Made by a program: the position numbers and the translations under genes. A stretch of 64,000 bases of DNA from Pilaira anomala (taxonomy: Eukaryota > Mucoromycota > Mucoromycetes > Mucorales > Mucoraceae). This document shows, in pieces, positions 1 through 10,947 of this stretch. The notes beneath the pieces are model-generated. The model saw nothing but the letters and a program-made list of their open reading frames with translations, was not told the origin of the DNA and did no database searches. The stretch is taken from positions 122,399 to 186,398 of the forward strand of contig JAIXMQ010000056.1 in assembly GCA_025716855.1 (NCBI GenBank), in the 5' to 3' direction. Every line of letters begins with the position of its first letter. Position 1 is the stretch's first letter.

Positions 1-487
1 TTATAACACATTATTCGTGACATTCTGCAAAATGATGCGGGTGTATTAGTTTTTCAAAGGTACGCCACCAAAAACTAAATGAGCCCCTTAATTCTGTAAA
101 ACCTGAAAGTCATTTTGTTATGTTTCTCAGCTCTAAATAAGGCAGTACGTTAATTTATAAAAACTTTTGTAAATTTAGAAAAACAATAATCCAGAAAGTG
201 GTACATAGTAATAACATCCTGGTGTCTATGAGAAAACGACTGTAACAAAAATATGTTGTCTATTCTTTTTACATAATTTATTCTATGTACAAGAAGAGAC
301 AACAACGCACACCAATTTGATCAAGTATTTGTTATTAGTTAACATCCCCCCCCGCACAATTCTGAATATTCCGTGCCTGAAAAAAAAAAGCTTGTTTTTT
401 ACCCGTGTTCATTTTAAATTTATATATAAATCAAATATTTTGATTTATTATTTTTATTTTTTTCTTTGTTATACATATATTCAATTC
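1..487. other. Upstream region, no gene seen
   Basis: AT-rich sequence without a convincing reading frame. The only open stretch overlapping it starts in a non-coding leader and runs into the chitinase signal peptide. It probably holds the promoter and 5' leader of the chitinase. Confidence 0.5.
421..430 (+). promoter_or_regulatory. Possible TATA element of the chitinase gene
   Basis: TATATATAAA lies about 60 bp upstream of the chitinase ATG at 488. The spacing suits a TATA box with a short leader. In sequence this AT-rich such matches occur by chance, so the call is tentative. Confidence 0.3.
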
Positions 488-2348
488 ATGAAGTTTAGCG
501 CTTTTCTTGCAAGTGCTGTTTGCACAGTTCTGTTCATTTTCAATAGTGTCATAGCCTCTCCTACCAGCCTTCAGTCCCGTGCTACTAAAAACAATGGTGT
601 CGTTGTTGGGTAAATATAAACGAAATTAAAAGATATACAAATATTGACATCGAGTTTAGTTATTTCCCCAATTGGTTGTATCTAAACTACCCTCCCTCCA
701 AAATCGATTTTAAAAAATACACTCATATATACTATGGTAAGATAAAAAATTAAAATTAAATACGATTCTTGAGCTCATTATATATTATATAAAAAGCCTT
801 CGCTCTTCAAGTTGATGGTAATGTTCCAGTCTGGGAAGATCCTGAGGTTATGAATGGTAACTATAGATAAATATACTCTTTTATATACAGATTTCTAAAT
901 ATATTTAATATAGAGAATCTTTCATACGGATTTCCTGCTCTTGTCAAAGCTGCCAGAGCTGCTGGTACAGAAGTCATGATCAGTGTAGGTGGCTGGACAG
1001 GTTCCACCAAGTTTAGTCCTATGGCTGCCTCTGCTACAGGTCGTGCTGAATTTATCAAATGGAATGTTAATTTAGTCACTAAATTCGATCTTGCTGGTGT
1101 GGATCTTGATTGGGAATATCCTACAGGTGTAGGTCCAGGCTGTAACAAGATCTCTTCGGACGATGTTAAAAATTTGCTTTTACTGGTCAAGGAACTTCGT
1201 ATTGCTTTAAATAAAGCATCACCAAAAAAATATAGAGAAATCACAATGGCTGTTCGAATTGTCCCCTGGAGTAGTGGTAAGTACAATGAAATTAACTTGA
1301 TGTAAACATGTTTATTGATATTTGTTTTTACGTTTTATTAGAAAACCTTGTTACAGATGTATCCGAATTTGTTCCTTTTGTAGATCGTTTCCATGTCATG
1401 ACGTTTGATGTCAATGGTTCTTGGGATCCTATTAGTGGACCCAATAGTCCTTTCCAGATTGAAAAGGGAAAAGGATTTCAATACGGTTTTGTGGAAGGAA
1501 TTAATTACTGGAATAAAGCGGGAGTCCCCTATAATAAGATTGCTGGAGGTGTTGCTTTTTACGGCCGTTCCCGAACATTGACCGGATCTTCTGCTCCCAC
1601 TACTCAATATAGTCCTGCTGCTCCCAACGCTCCTCTTGGTGACAAGGATGATGGACCATGGACTAACCCTTATTGTCCATCTGATTCCTCAGCTGCCTCT
1701 GGTCAATGGAAATACCGCAACTTACGCTCGCAAGGTGTTCTTAAAAGTCCTACCAAGGCTGCTACTCCTTGGGTTCGTAACTTTGATAAAACTACACAAA
1801 CCCCCTGGTTGTATAATCCTAAAACAAAAGTCTATCTAACTTATGATGATCCTATTTCAATTGGTGTAAAAACTGATTGGGCTGTTAAAAAGGGTCTTGC
1901 TGGTTTATTTACTTGGAGTTTAGATCAAGATTATAACAGTGAATTGGTCGCAGTTATGCAGCCTGTTCGTAAAAATAGTGGCGCTTCCCGTCCTTCTTCA
2001 TCTACTGCTACGAAAACAAAGACTACGAAAACAAATACTACAAAAACAAAGACTACGAAGACAAAGACTACAAAATCAAATACTAAGAAAACAAAGACTA
2101 TGAAGACTACAAAGACTACAAAGACTACAAAGACTACAAAGACTACAAAAACTACTATTACCAAAAGCACTAAGCCTGTTACCGGAAAATGCAAAAATGT
2201 TTCTGCTTATAAATCTACTATCAGTTACGCTAGTGGTAAACAAGTTACTTACCAAGGAGGGCTCTACAAGGCTCAGTGGTGGACTAAAGGAGAAACGCCC
2301 TCTCGTTATAGTTCTTCGTCAGTATGGTCTTATATCGGTAAATGTTAG
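488..2348 (+). CDS. Secreted GH18 chitinase with C-terminal chitin-binding module
   Basis: Predicted to cleave beta-1,4 links in chitin outside the cell, in wall remodelling or nutrition. Five exons, 488-609, 660-736, 797-856, 914-1276 and 1342-2348, give 542 residues with every junction in frame. Residues 1-24 (MKFSAFLASAVCTVLFIFNS...) form a signal peptide. The core starts with VVGYFPNW and has the SVGGW strand (110-114) and the active-site strand AGVDLDWEY (147-155), where E154 is the predicted acid and D150 and D152 are kept. The first Asp of the usual DxxDxDxE motif is Ala147 here. A Thr/Lys repeat linker (about 421-490) leads to a CBM5/12-like module (491-542) with YQGGLYKAQWWT and terminal Cys residues. 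The ATG at 488 is chosen because it begins the signal peptide. Family assignment is firm; the physiological role is inferred. Confidence 0.93.
2008..2178 (+). repeat. Thr/Lys-rich coding repeat in chitinase linker
   Basis: In-frame repeats of the type ACTACGAAAACAAAG, passing into a pure 9-bp array (ACTACAAAG, Thr-Thr-Lys). It encodes the flexible basic linker between catalytic and binding domains. Such arrays commonly vary in length between strains by slippage. Confidence 0.8.
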
Positions 2349-3799
2349 AAAAACGAGAGAAAGCACCTGACTTATTCGAAACATGTAATATATACCTTAT
2401 TAAAGACAATTTTATAATTAACTGCGTTATCTCATTTTCATGTGTGCCAAAGGGAATAATAATAACATATAAAGCTATCTCTATAATTAGATGCTTTGTA
2501 TTTACACTTAGTAGTCCGTATATTTTACGCAATTTTCAAAATGTTCAATTCTCAATGTTCCCCCTTTAAGTTTAAAAAATAATGGATCATTTGCAAAAGC
2601 TGTCTCTTTTCTTTATTGACAAATGCTTTATTCAGTTAAATTAAAATAAATTAAGCTAGGAGAGGTAGTGACTCGAGCTTTTAAGAAGAATCGGGAACTG
2701 TTCTTAGAAACATTCTACCAACAGAAGAGAAGAAACAAAAAATAGCAATATAATATATTTAGAAGAATCGTAATTATGATCTTTTTTTTTTGACGTTGTT
2801 TGATGATGAAATTTTTTATTTCTTTATTGTACTTGTATTGGATAAATTTAACTTAAGAAAACAAGCTTAAATTTTATAAATTACACAAAAAACTATAAAA
2901 GTACTCTTAACTCTTGCCCATTGCTTCTTTTTTTAATCTACAGACACACGTTTTTTAAGTTAAATATACAGTTCCCGATTCCTTTATGTTTTGTTAAAAA
3001 ACTGGTTATTCTTTTTCTTTCTTAACGATGAGTCATTTAAACTAGAGATTTGTAAACAAATAGTAATCAAACTTCAAAACACACAAAGAAGTAACACCAT
3101 TATTTGCATTGTACTCCTCTTCCTTTTTTGTTCTTTATGAAAGTACTCAAGGAATAAAAATATTTACGGAAAAACAGAGTAGGACAACTTCATCTAATCC
3201 TGATGCCTTTCTTTGTGTGTTACCACTCATCTATTGTAAATTTGCAGGTGATTGAACGAAGAAAGTTGTTTTTTTTAAAAAAAAAAGGCTGACAATGTAT
3301 ATATGTAAACATAGGAATGTTTAGGGATTGATATTAGAGCTCAAGGTCGTCCGATTTTATTTTTTCAAGTCCTATCATTGTATCAAGAACCCACGAAATC
3401 AGACACCTGACTCTCCCCACACAGATATTGCTGTTTTTATAAATATATATTTTTTTACTCCCGAGACAAGCGAAGGTTTGAACAATTTACTGAGTAGATC
3501 AAAATGACATAAAAAAAAAAGAGTTCCGTGCGAGATCATAGTTTATTTAAAAATTGAGCATATATAAAAAAGAGAAATTTGGCATAGGGGTTTATAAAAA
3601 AAAAAGAATCTAATGAAATACAATGTATAATGTTTGTCTAATAAAGAAAAGAGAGAGAGAGAGAGAGAGAGGGAAAAAAAGAAGCAATTGATTAATGTAA
3701 GAAAAAGAAAAAGAAAAAGAAAAGATGCGTATATGTCGAGTGTTCTAATATATAAAAAAATATGAAACAGGATATCTTGTCAAAAAGAATGGAATTACT
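2349..3799. other. Intergenic region with a perfect 14-bp inverted repeat
   Basis: No coding region is supported. It holds a (GA)n tract at 3651-3671 and a perfect inverted repeat, GAATCGGGAACTGT at 2688-2701 and its complement at 2968-2981, enclosing about 266 bp. The rest is AT-rich with homopolymers. Confidence 0.5.
3651..3671. repeat. (GA)n microsatellite
   Basis: An uninterrupted run of GA dinucleotides, followed by AAAAAG repeats to about 3723. Confidence 0.9.
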
Positions 3800-4014
3800 T
3801 TATGGAGAAACTGGACAATTCTAAAGTATAAGAAGACATGTTGGTATATATCTCAATGAATTAGACAATAATTTCAACTTACTCTTGTCATATGTACAAA
3901 AGAGCCACATATAAGACAATTCTTTCCGGTCCCGTTGTCTTGTTGAACTAATTCAATCTTAGGTTCATTCTTAGAGATTTCAGTGACAGCTTTTGAAGAA
4001 GTAAAAGAAGGCAT
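3800..4014 (-). CDS. Tiny CCHC zinc-knuckle protein (50 aa)
   Basis: Two exons on the minus strand, 4014-3883 and 3820-3800, split by a 62-nt intron with GTAAGT donor, a TCTAATT-like branch site and TTTAG acceptor. The joined protein has 50 residues. Residues 33-46 read CLICGSFVHMTRNC, a Cx2Cx4Hx4C zinc knuckle, and the intron sits just before the last cysteine, so only the spliced form completes the motif. Without splicing the frame stops two codons after the donor. Zinc knuckles of this class bind single-stranded nucleic acid or proteins. No family match is recognised; a short splicing or RNA-processing factor is one possibility. The main doubt is whether so short a gene is real. Confidence 0.5.
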
Positions 4015-5704
4015 GTTTTTTTGTAATAAAGTATAAAGTTATTATAGATATAAAGATATATAGAAAAAAAAAAAGTAAATGTCATACTTTTTGGTCACCT
4101 TTTTATATTTAATTCTAATATTTTCTATTAAATGTTACACGAATATTTTACTTGTAACGTGCATTGTAATCCAATGCCACAATCAAACTTGGGAAATTTA
4201 GTGTTTTATTTTTCACTTTCATATGATGAAAATGGGTAAATTTACATTTCCCCATTTTTATCCAAAAATAGAAAAGATTTGTAACACAAGCATATGATAA
4301 CCACATAATACCTATTTGATTTATTGAATGAAAATAATGAAATGTCATGTCATATTTTAATCAAACGGTTTTTAATACCTTCACCATGTGCTATTCATCT
4401 TTTTGATCCCATATCTCTCTAACGTGGTAAATGACATTTTTGACGTTTCAAAAAATGAAAATAATAATAATAATAGCCCCTTTTTTGTGTCACAATAGTC
4501 GAACCACTACTGCCGTCTCTACACTCACAACAAAAACTGATCTTCATTTTTTGAAACCTAAATAGTAAAAGAGGGAAGCTGGTTCGAGATCTTGCGATAC
4601 CATACGATTCCGGCACTTCAAACCATGGCTTGGATCGATAAACTTCGTCCAACTTAAAACCTGATTCATCTCACTATTTTTGTTTACTACAAATCACTTT
4701 CAGCAACCGACAATTTCTCTGTACCAATCGTCAGTTATTTTAGAAATAACAGCAGGACTCTCACAATTATTAAATTAACACTATGTAATACTTAATCTAA
4801 AAATATTCTTTTTTCAATAGTTACAAACAATTTTGCAATCTAAATGGAAATATACCTTTTTTTTTTTGAGTATTTTTAATATACTCTTGATTGCATTGCA
4901 AGTTAATGAAAAGTCAAGAAAGAGATTTCAAGGATGTAAAATAAAAACCATCATAGAGCAAAATTTATTAATTTCTGTCAAATATCTTTTTAACTTTCAC
5001 TCCAAAAAAAAAAAAAAAAATCTTCTATTATTTGCAGATGAATTAAACATTTTGAATATATAACTAATTAGGTATCTGTCTAACAGCTACTATATTCAAA
5101 TAGCGAAAAGAATTATTAAAATCTAGAATTGTTAAGGCTCATAATAGTCGAAACGGGTTCCTCTTTTCACACACCACCTTTTGAAAAGTTGGTTAAAGCT
5201 ATAAATGCGGATCTGCAAGCGAATTGATTTTATCTAAGCACATTAAAATTACGAATGGAATACCAATTTTGGTCACCCTAAAGAATAACAAGAATTGCAG
5301 TTCGAAACATCTTTTAGTTGTAACACGGAAAACGGAACAATCGATTTTCTTTCCTGAAGTGTCGGAGATGTCACTTTCCAGGTTAGAGGATTGAATGACT
5401 CAAAATACCTTCCATTATTTATCTACAATTAATCAAATTGAGTATATGCCGTTTATCATATTCTGTGTTACAATTCCTTACTGTTTTTGGGAACTTGAAG
5501 TTCACCCATTTCGTCATATGAAAATATGCATTTAATTTATTTCTTGTCCAATTTTCAAGTATTACTTGCTGACTCATAGTAAATTATTACTTAATTATTA
5601 CCAATTTTTTTTTAGATGATTTGTATGGCCTCATAGGGTTTGTAATTATCTTTTGTTAACCATGTTTTATTATGCCTATCGGTGTTCTTAAATATGCCTA
5701 TGTA
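4015..5704. other. Intergenic region left of the Tc1/mariner element
   Basis: No supported gene. A 15-bp perfect inverted repeat, GTTTCAAAAAATGAA at 4445-4459 and its complement at 4543-4557, flanks about 83 bp. The open frames here are low-complexity or lack any recognisable domain. Confidence 0.45.
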
Positions 5705-5728
5705 CAATCCCCTACAAATATTCGTGTC
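5705..5728. repeat. Left terminal inverted repeat of Tc1/mariner element
   Basis: Starts CAATCCCCTACAAATATTCG; pairs with the right TIR at about 7019-7042. A TA dinucleotide lies immediately outside at 5703-5704. Confidence 0.82.
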
Positions 5729-5890
5729 AAAATCACCAAAAACAAATTAAAAATCGATTTTTTGTTTGTTTTATTTTGTTTTATTTAAAAAACAGTTAGA
5801 CAAAAGCACTTCAAATTAAAAAAAAAAATAAAGATAAGCCTTTTAGCTTTCAATCAATGTAAAAAAAGTATAGGTTTATTCTGATATAAA

Positions 5891-6919
5891 TTATATAACG
5901 AAAGAATAATCAATAACGGGTTTTTTTCCTTTATTTTTCCTTAAAGCGTCAACCCGTGCTGGCATACTCCCAATCAAATGGTTAATAGTTTTCATAGGGA
6001 TCTTCTCCCATGCTTCCTTGATATTTTTTATGAGGTCTTCAGTGGTGTCAGATTGATTGTGTAACTTTTGTACAGCATTTTTCATGATCGCCCGTAAATT
6101 TTCAATAGGATTTAAAGCTGGTGATTGAACAGGCCATACAAGCTTCTGCAAGTCATGCTCGTCTCTCCAAAGTTGCGATGTTTTAGCCCTATGTATCATG
6201 GGGGCACCGTCCTCCATCAAAATAGGATCAGTGAATCCATCCATAAATCCAAGTAATGGGCCTTCATACACTTGATCAACATAATCAGTTGCCGTACGCC
6301 TTCCCTTGTCTAAAATCACTAGCTCAGACTTTTTACCGTGAGCTATAGCCCCCCATACCATCACTGCAGTTCTTCTACTTCTAAATGTTGATCCTATACA
6401 GTCTTGATCAAACTCTTCATTCACCTTACGCCATACTCGAATTTGCCGATAATTTTTACCTAACTCAAAGGTCGATTCATCAGTCCAAATTACTTGTTTC
6501 CAGTCATCTAGTGTCCATTCTAAGTGCTCATTTGCAAAGATTTTCCTCATGACGATATGCCTTGGTATCAAAAAAAGCTTCATACGTGCTATTCTATTGT
6601 TAAACCCTGTATTCTTTAACATTTTTCGAATGGTGTTAGGGTGAACATCGATGTTGCATTCATTTGTAATTTCCCCCAAAGTTGCTCTTCTTTGACCCTT
6701 TGCATAGTTAACTACTGATCTAATATCTCTATCTGAAAATTTTGGGGGACGTCCTCTTTTTTGTTTACGAGGTGCTTCGTCTTCTGTGTATCCATCTCTA
6801 ATAATTCGGTACACGGTGCCTAGCGGCAGATTTACTTCAATCGCAATATCCTTAGCTTTCATCCCTGCTTTACTCAAACCGTTTACATATGCTTTTTTAA
6901 TACTCTTTATTTCAGCCAT
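5891..6919 (-). CDS. Tc1/mariner-family transposase
   Basis: A 342-residue DDE transposase that would cut and paste its own element at TA sites. The N-terminus has a helix-turn-helix (LSKAGMKAKDIAIEVNLPLG, about 15-34), then a GRPPKFS AT-hook/linker-like segment (56-62) and a second HTH region. The catalytic triad is visible: D147 in IWTDEST, D237 in LMEDGAP and E273 in SPALNPIEN, so spacing between the last two is about 35 residues. The SPxLNPIEN motif carries Ala where Asp is usual, and Arg follows ENL where Trp is usual. No stops or frameshifts are present and the length is normal for the family. The ATG at 6919 gives a standard N-terminus. Confidence 0.93.
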   Translation of the reverse strand: MAEIKSIKKAYVNGLSKAGMKAKDIAIEVNLPLGTVYRIIRDGYTEDEAPRKQKRGRPPKFSDRDIRSVVNYAKGQRRATLGEITNECNIDVHPNTIRKMLKNTGFNNRIARMKLFLIPRHIVMRKIFANEHLEWTLDDWKQVIWTDESTFELGKNYRQIRVWRKVNEEFDQDCIGSTFRSRRTAVMVWGAIAHGKKSELVILDKGRRTATDYVDQVYEGPLLGFMDGFTDPILMEDGAPMIHRAKTSQLWRDEHDLQKLVWPVQSPALNPIENLRAIMKNAVQKLHNQSDTTEDLIKNIKEAWEKIPMKTINHLIGSMPARVDALRKNKGKKPVIDYSFVI

Positions 6920-7018
6920 AACTAAAGTTTTGTATTGACTTAATGATTAAGAAGTAAGAAAATGATGAATGCATGTCATTCCTTACTATTTATTCTAATC
7001 GGAAATGAATTTTTTTTT

Positions 7019-7042
7019 TACACAAATATTTGTACAGAATTG
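7019..7042. repeat. Right terminal inverted repeat of Tc1/mariner element
   Basis: Read inward on the minus strand it starts CAATTCTGTACAAATATTTG, matching the left TIR. A TA lies immediately outside at 7043-7044. Confidence 0.82.
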
Positions 7043-7550
7043 TACATGCAGTTACGAATTATTTCGTAACATCAGAAATGTACCTGGAATACTCATTCAG
7101 TCAATACGTCTTTGTTTGGATTCTCTAGCGCGTATTCATTGATCGTTATACACAGAAATAAGAAGGGAAGTAACTATTAAAAAATTGAAAAAGTATCAGA
7201 AACCATTTTAAAGAATATGTAAGATAGACGAATTTGCTAATACTTTGATGTAAATAGATCAAAAATCAACACCAAGTTTTTCATGGTGCATTTGGCTACA
7301 TTACAAAATATACTGATTTAGAATATAAAGTAATATATATTAAATTTTAAACTCTGAGTTATTCCATATAAGCTATTTCGCTTGATGGCTGCATTGAAAA
7401 TGTGGCTATTTAGATTGTTGTTACTTTAAAATAAATAGTTCAAACTACTCAAAATCCTTTGATAGGTGACTGTGACCAAAATTTCTCCAATATCTGAATA
7501 GCGTTTTCTAATTGAGTGGGACGCACTGTATACACACGCACACTTTTAAT
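7043..7550. other. Region between the transposon and the transporter gene
   Basis: About 0.5 kb of AT-rich sequence without a gene. It should hold the transporter promoter; no clear element stands out. Confidence 0.4.
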
Positions 7551-9206
7551 ATGGTAGCCGAATATTATCCTATTGATGACGATGGGACTGCATCGTTTAA
7601 GATGAGTTCTGATGAGCATCGCTCACGTCAATCTTCTTCTTCCCTAAACTTACTACCACTACCAAACCAATCCTTAGAAGCGCAATCACTTATAACAACG
7701 ATTAATGTCCGTGAAGAATACGAACAGCAACAAGCAACTGCCTCACCAGGTAGTTGTGTAATCAACCTGGCGAACACCATCTTGGGAACAGGTATGTTAG
7801 CTATGGTATGTAAACAGTAATATAAAAAAACAACAGAATAATTAACTGTTTCATTTTTTTTTTTTTTTTATTTATTATAGCCTTCCGCTATGGCATCCGT
7901 TGGGATTTTACCTGGTATTCTACTGATTTTATTCTCGGCACTGGCATCTGGAACAGGACTCTATTTTCTGTCTAGATGTGCAGCACGTATTGAAGGTCGA
8001 AATGCTTCATTTTTTGCGATATCCAAATTGACATGGCCCAAAGTAGCCGTATTATTTGATTTAGCTATTGCTATCAAATGTTTTGGTGTCGCCGTTTCAT
8101 ATTTAATCATTATTGGTGATTTAATGCCACAAGTGATTAGCTCTTTCTCAAATAACGATCAACAGTTAGCTTATTTCTTGACAGATCGACGTTTCTGGAT
8201 TACAGTATTTATGATTACTCTCGTATTACCTTTAAGCTTCTTAAGAAAGCTGGACTCTCTTAAATACACTAGCTTAATATCTTTATTTGCCGTGATTTAC
8301 CTTTGCATTATCGTCATTTATCATTATTATTCTCCAAATTACCCTCCTCCTCCTTCCGACGCTATTGAACTTGCTAGTTTTTCAACAAGTATATTAGGTC
8401 ATTTACCTGTCTTTGTTTTTGCTTTTACGTGCCACCAAAATGTAAGTCGAAGCCTGTGTAATTGATTTTTATTAATATATAAAATACCACGCAGATTTTT
8501 TCAGTATATAATGAATTAAAAAATAATAGTAAAGAATCCATTACAAGAGTAATCACAACCTCCATAGGTAGTTCTGCTTTCATTTATGAAGGAATTGCTA
8601 TTTTTGGTTATTTGAGTTTTGGTAAAGATGTCAGAGGAAATTTGATTATGGAGTGTGAGTAACTTTTTTAAATTTATGCATACATGTTTAGTTATTAATA
8701 TCCCATTTTAGATCCACCAAGTCTTTTTGTAGCAGGCGGACGTCTTGCTATCGTAGTTCTTGTTATTTTTAGTTACCCATTACAGGCACATCCATGCAGA
8801 GCCTCACTCGATAAAGTTTTAGCTTGTTGTTCATCTAGTACCAGAGGCTTCAAAGTACCCCCTCCACCTTCTCCATTCAAATACTTTGCCATGACTACCA
8901 CTATTTTAATTCTCAGTTATATTGCTGCCATTACTGTGACACAATTAGATTTGGTACTTTCATTATTCATTATTTTTAACATAATATTGACACACATGTA
9001 AATAGGTATTGTCCTTTGTCGGTTCTACTGGCTCAACAACAATATCTTTTATACTGCCCGGATTGTTTTATTATAAAATCCATGAGAATGATCCATGGAA
9101 ACCTGGAAAAATTATTGCTGTTTTACTTGCGCTATATGGTATCTTTGTTATGACTGTTTGTTTGACTTATAATATCAATCGCTTAACTAGCCCGGAGATT
9201 GCCTAA
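7551..9206 (+). CDS. AAAP-family amino-acid transporter (vacuolar AVT type)
   Basis: Likely moves amino acids across the vacuolar or another internal membrane. Five exons, 7551-7805, 7881-8441, 8495-8654, 8712-8953 and 9006-9206, give 472 residues with all junctions in frame. A hydrophilic, Ser/Gln-rich N-terminus of about 70 residues precedes the family signature NLANTILGTGMLAMPSAMAS. About ten to eleven hydrophobic segments follow, including the FAFTCHQN(IFSVYNEL) stretch typical of the group. The NLANTILG start resembles yeast AVT5-AVT7-like carriers, which export acidic or neutral amino acids from the vacuole; substrate cannot be read from sequence. The ATG at 7551 is the first in frame. 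A Tc1/mariner element sits about 0.5 kb upstream. Confidence 0.9.
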
Positions 9207-9622
9207 GTAAACAAAAACGAAAAAAAAGTAGTATCACCTTTGTATTTGGTATATAGATAATCTTTAACTACTATATATTTTAAAAATGAATCCTAATATT
9301 AGAGGATAATAATCGAATAATAAAAATACACACTAGTCGTCTAATTTTATATACAAATCTATTTTTGTTTGCACTGCAAAGGTTTTTGGCTTTCATTATC
9401 CAACTGTGGTTAAAAGTTGTCAATGGCTGTATTTTTTGGCTCATTCAAAACAAAAGAGAAGAAAAAAGGCAAATTGTCATATATTTCAACAATGGGATCT
9501 CTACTTTGCATTTTTTTTGGATATCTCGTTGTTATTGCTTACTTCATTGTAAATAACATTTCAATATAAATAGAACTATAGAAAAAAAAAGTTTATATGT
9601 TATATTTTTTCATCTTTTTATC
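9207..9622. other. Short intergenic region, no gene seen
   Basis: AT-rich sequence between two plus-strand genes. A 63-codon open frame at 9365-9556 has no ATG at its stated start and no recognisable composition, so it is not called. Confidence 0.4.
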
Positions 9623-10702
9623 ATGTCTAATCATACCCGATATAATGAAGATGGATTCGCAGCTCAATGCCTCATAATACTTAGCAATAGTACTAAAACA
9701 GAAAGCAACGATATCCCAGGAGTACATCTAAACGCAAGAAACAATTTTATACCTCAACCAAATGGCAGTATGTCTACAGCTTTGGATAATTATACCGGGC
9801 ATATGGAAATTGATAATAATAATTCACAAACACAATCTCCAATGATGTACCAGGTACCCTCCAGCAATGAAGATCGACAATCCTATTCTAGCCGCCAAAG
9901 TACCAATAGCTCCCAAGAATTGTCGGAATTAAGAGAGCTCATCTTTCCGCCTCCACCAGATCGTCGACATTTGAGGCTACCCTCTTTACGCGAGGTAATT
10001 CCCGCAGATATTTACTCAATGAGCATTCCTTCTAGACATCCTAGTTACGCCATCAATATTTCACAACGTGTAGTTCCTTCTCAAAGACAGATCCGCCAAG
10101 CAGAAACCCAGCCTTACCCACAAAAACACCATCATTTTTCGGTCGAAGCACTCAAGCAATATCACTCACGTAAATTGAAATCGCAAGAAAAAGGCAAGAT
10201 GAAAGGCAAAGAAAGAATGTCCACATCACCATCTCAAGAAATTATTACTCAACCTGACGACGCTGAATTGGATGCATTTTTTTTAAGTCTGAGACAGCAC
10301 TATCGCAATGAATTTGAAAAGGAGCTCAAGGAACAAACAAATAGTTCAGACAGTTCCGATACGCAAGATGCAGAAACAGATAGTGATGACGGAAGCATTT
10401 ATCGACCTTCTTCAAGCGAATATGCCAGCAACAGCAGTACAGCTATGAAAAAATATAAAAAACCAGCTGTTAATAATACCAAAAAGAGCAATAATACTGA
10501 AAAACCTCGTTGGACACTTGAAGAAAAGGCTGAATTATTTGAAGCTGTTGTTAGACATAAATCCTTGGATATTATGGCTACATTTGACTGGGCGAATATT
10601 GGTGCTGATATTGGGCGTTTAGACAAAGCCTGTAAGGATCAATGGAGAAGAGGCATTTTGAAAATGTTTAGAGATTCTATTCACAAGCTTGAAAACCCTT
10701 AG
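9623..10702 (+). CDS. Myb/SANT-like domain protein, probable nuclear factor
   Basis: Single exon of 359 residues. Most of it is disordered, rich in Ser, Asn and Gln, with an acidic Ser/Asp patch around 230-265 and a Lys-rich patch before the C-terminal domain. Residues about 297-355 form a SANT/Myb-like three-helix domain with evenly spaced tryptophans: RWTLEEKAELFEAVV, FDWANIGADI and CKDQWRRGILKMF. Such domains bind DNA or histone tails. The protein is not further identifiable; a transcription or chromatin factor is the best guess. ATG at 9623 follows an A/T-rich leader and is the first in frame. Confidence 0.75.
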   Translation: MSNHTRYNEDGFAAQCLIILSNSTKTESNDIPGVHLNARNNFIPQPNGSMSTALDNYTGHMEIDNNNSQTQSPMMYQVPSSNEDRQSYSSRQSTNSSQELSELRELIFPPPPDRRHLRLPSLREVIPADIYSMSIPSRHPSYAINISQRVVPSQRQIRQAETQPYPQKHHHFSVEALKQYHSRKLKSQEKGKMKGKERMSTSPSQEIITQPDDAELDAFFLSLRQHYRNEFEKELKEQTNSSDSSDTQDAETDSDDGSIYRPSSSEYASNSSTAMKKYKKPAVNNTKKSNNTEKPRWTLEEKAELFEAVVRHKSLDIMATFDWANIGADIGRLDKACKDQWRRGILKMFRDSIHKLENP

Positions 10703-10900
10703 AGATTATATCCACATGCTTAAACTGTTTTTAGAATAATGGTTTAGCGTTTTGTTTTTTTACTTTTGTTTTTTTTTACTTTTGTTTTTTATTTTCCTAT
10801 TGTTATTATTATATGTTAATTATCTTTTATATGTATGAAAAATAAATATGCCAAAAAAATTATATAATTATGCAAACATTTAAATAATATTTGATTTCCT

Positions 10901-10947
<47 letters not shown>

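Larger units (their letters stand above)
5705..7042 (-). mobile_element. Tc1/mariner-type DNA transposon, apparently complete
   Basis: The element is about 1,338 bp and carries one transposase gene. Its ends form imperfect terminal inverted repeats: the left end starts CAATCCCCTACAAATATTCG and the right end, read inward, starts CAATTCTGTACAAATATTTG, with about 4 mismatches in 23. Both ends are bounded by TA (5703-5704 and 7043-7044), the target-site duplication expected of the superfamily. It lies about 0.5 kb upstream of the amino-acid transporter. TIR, TA and an open transposase together suggest a recent or still competent copy. Confidence 0.88.

Noticed and set aside
1931..2194. Antisense Val/Phe-rich frame over the chitinase linker
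   Set aside because: Complement of the Thr/Lys repeat.
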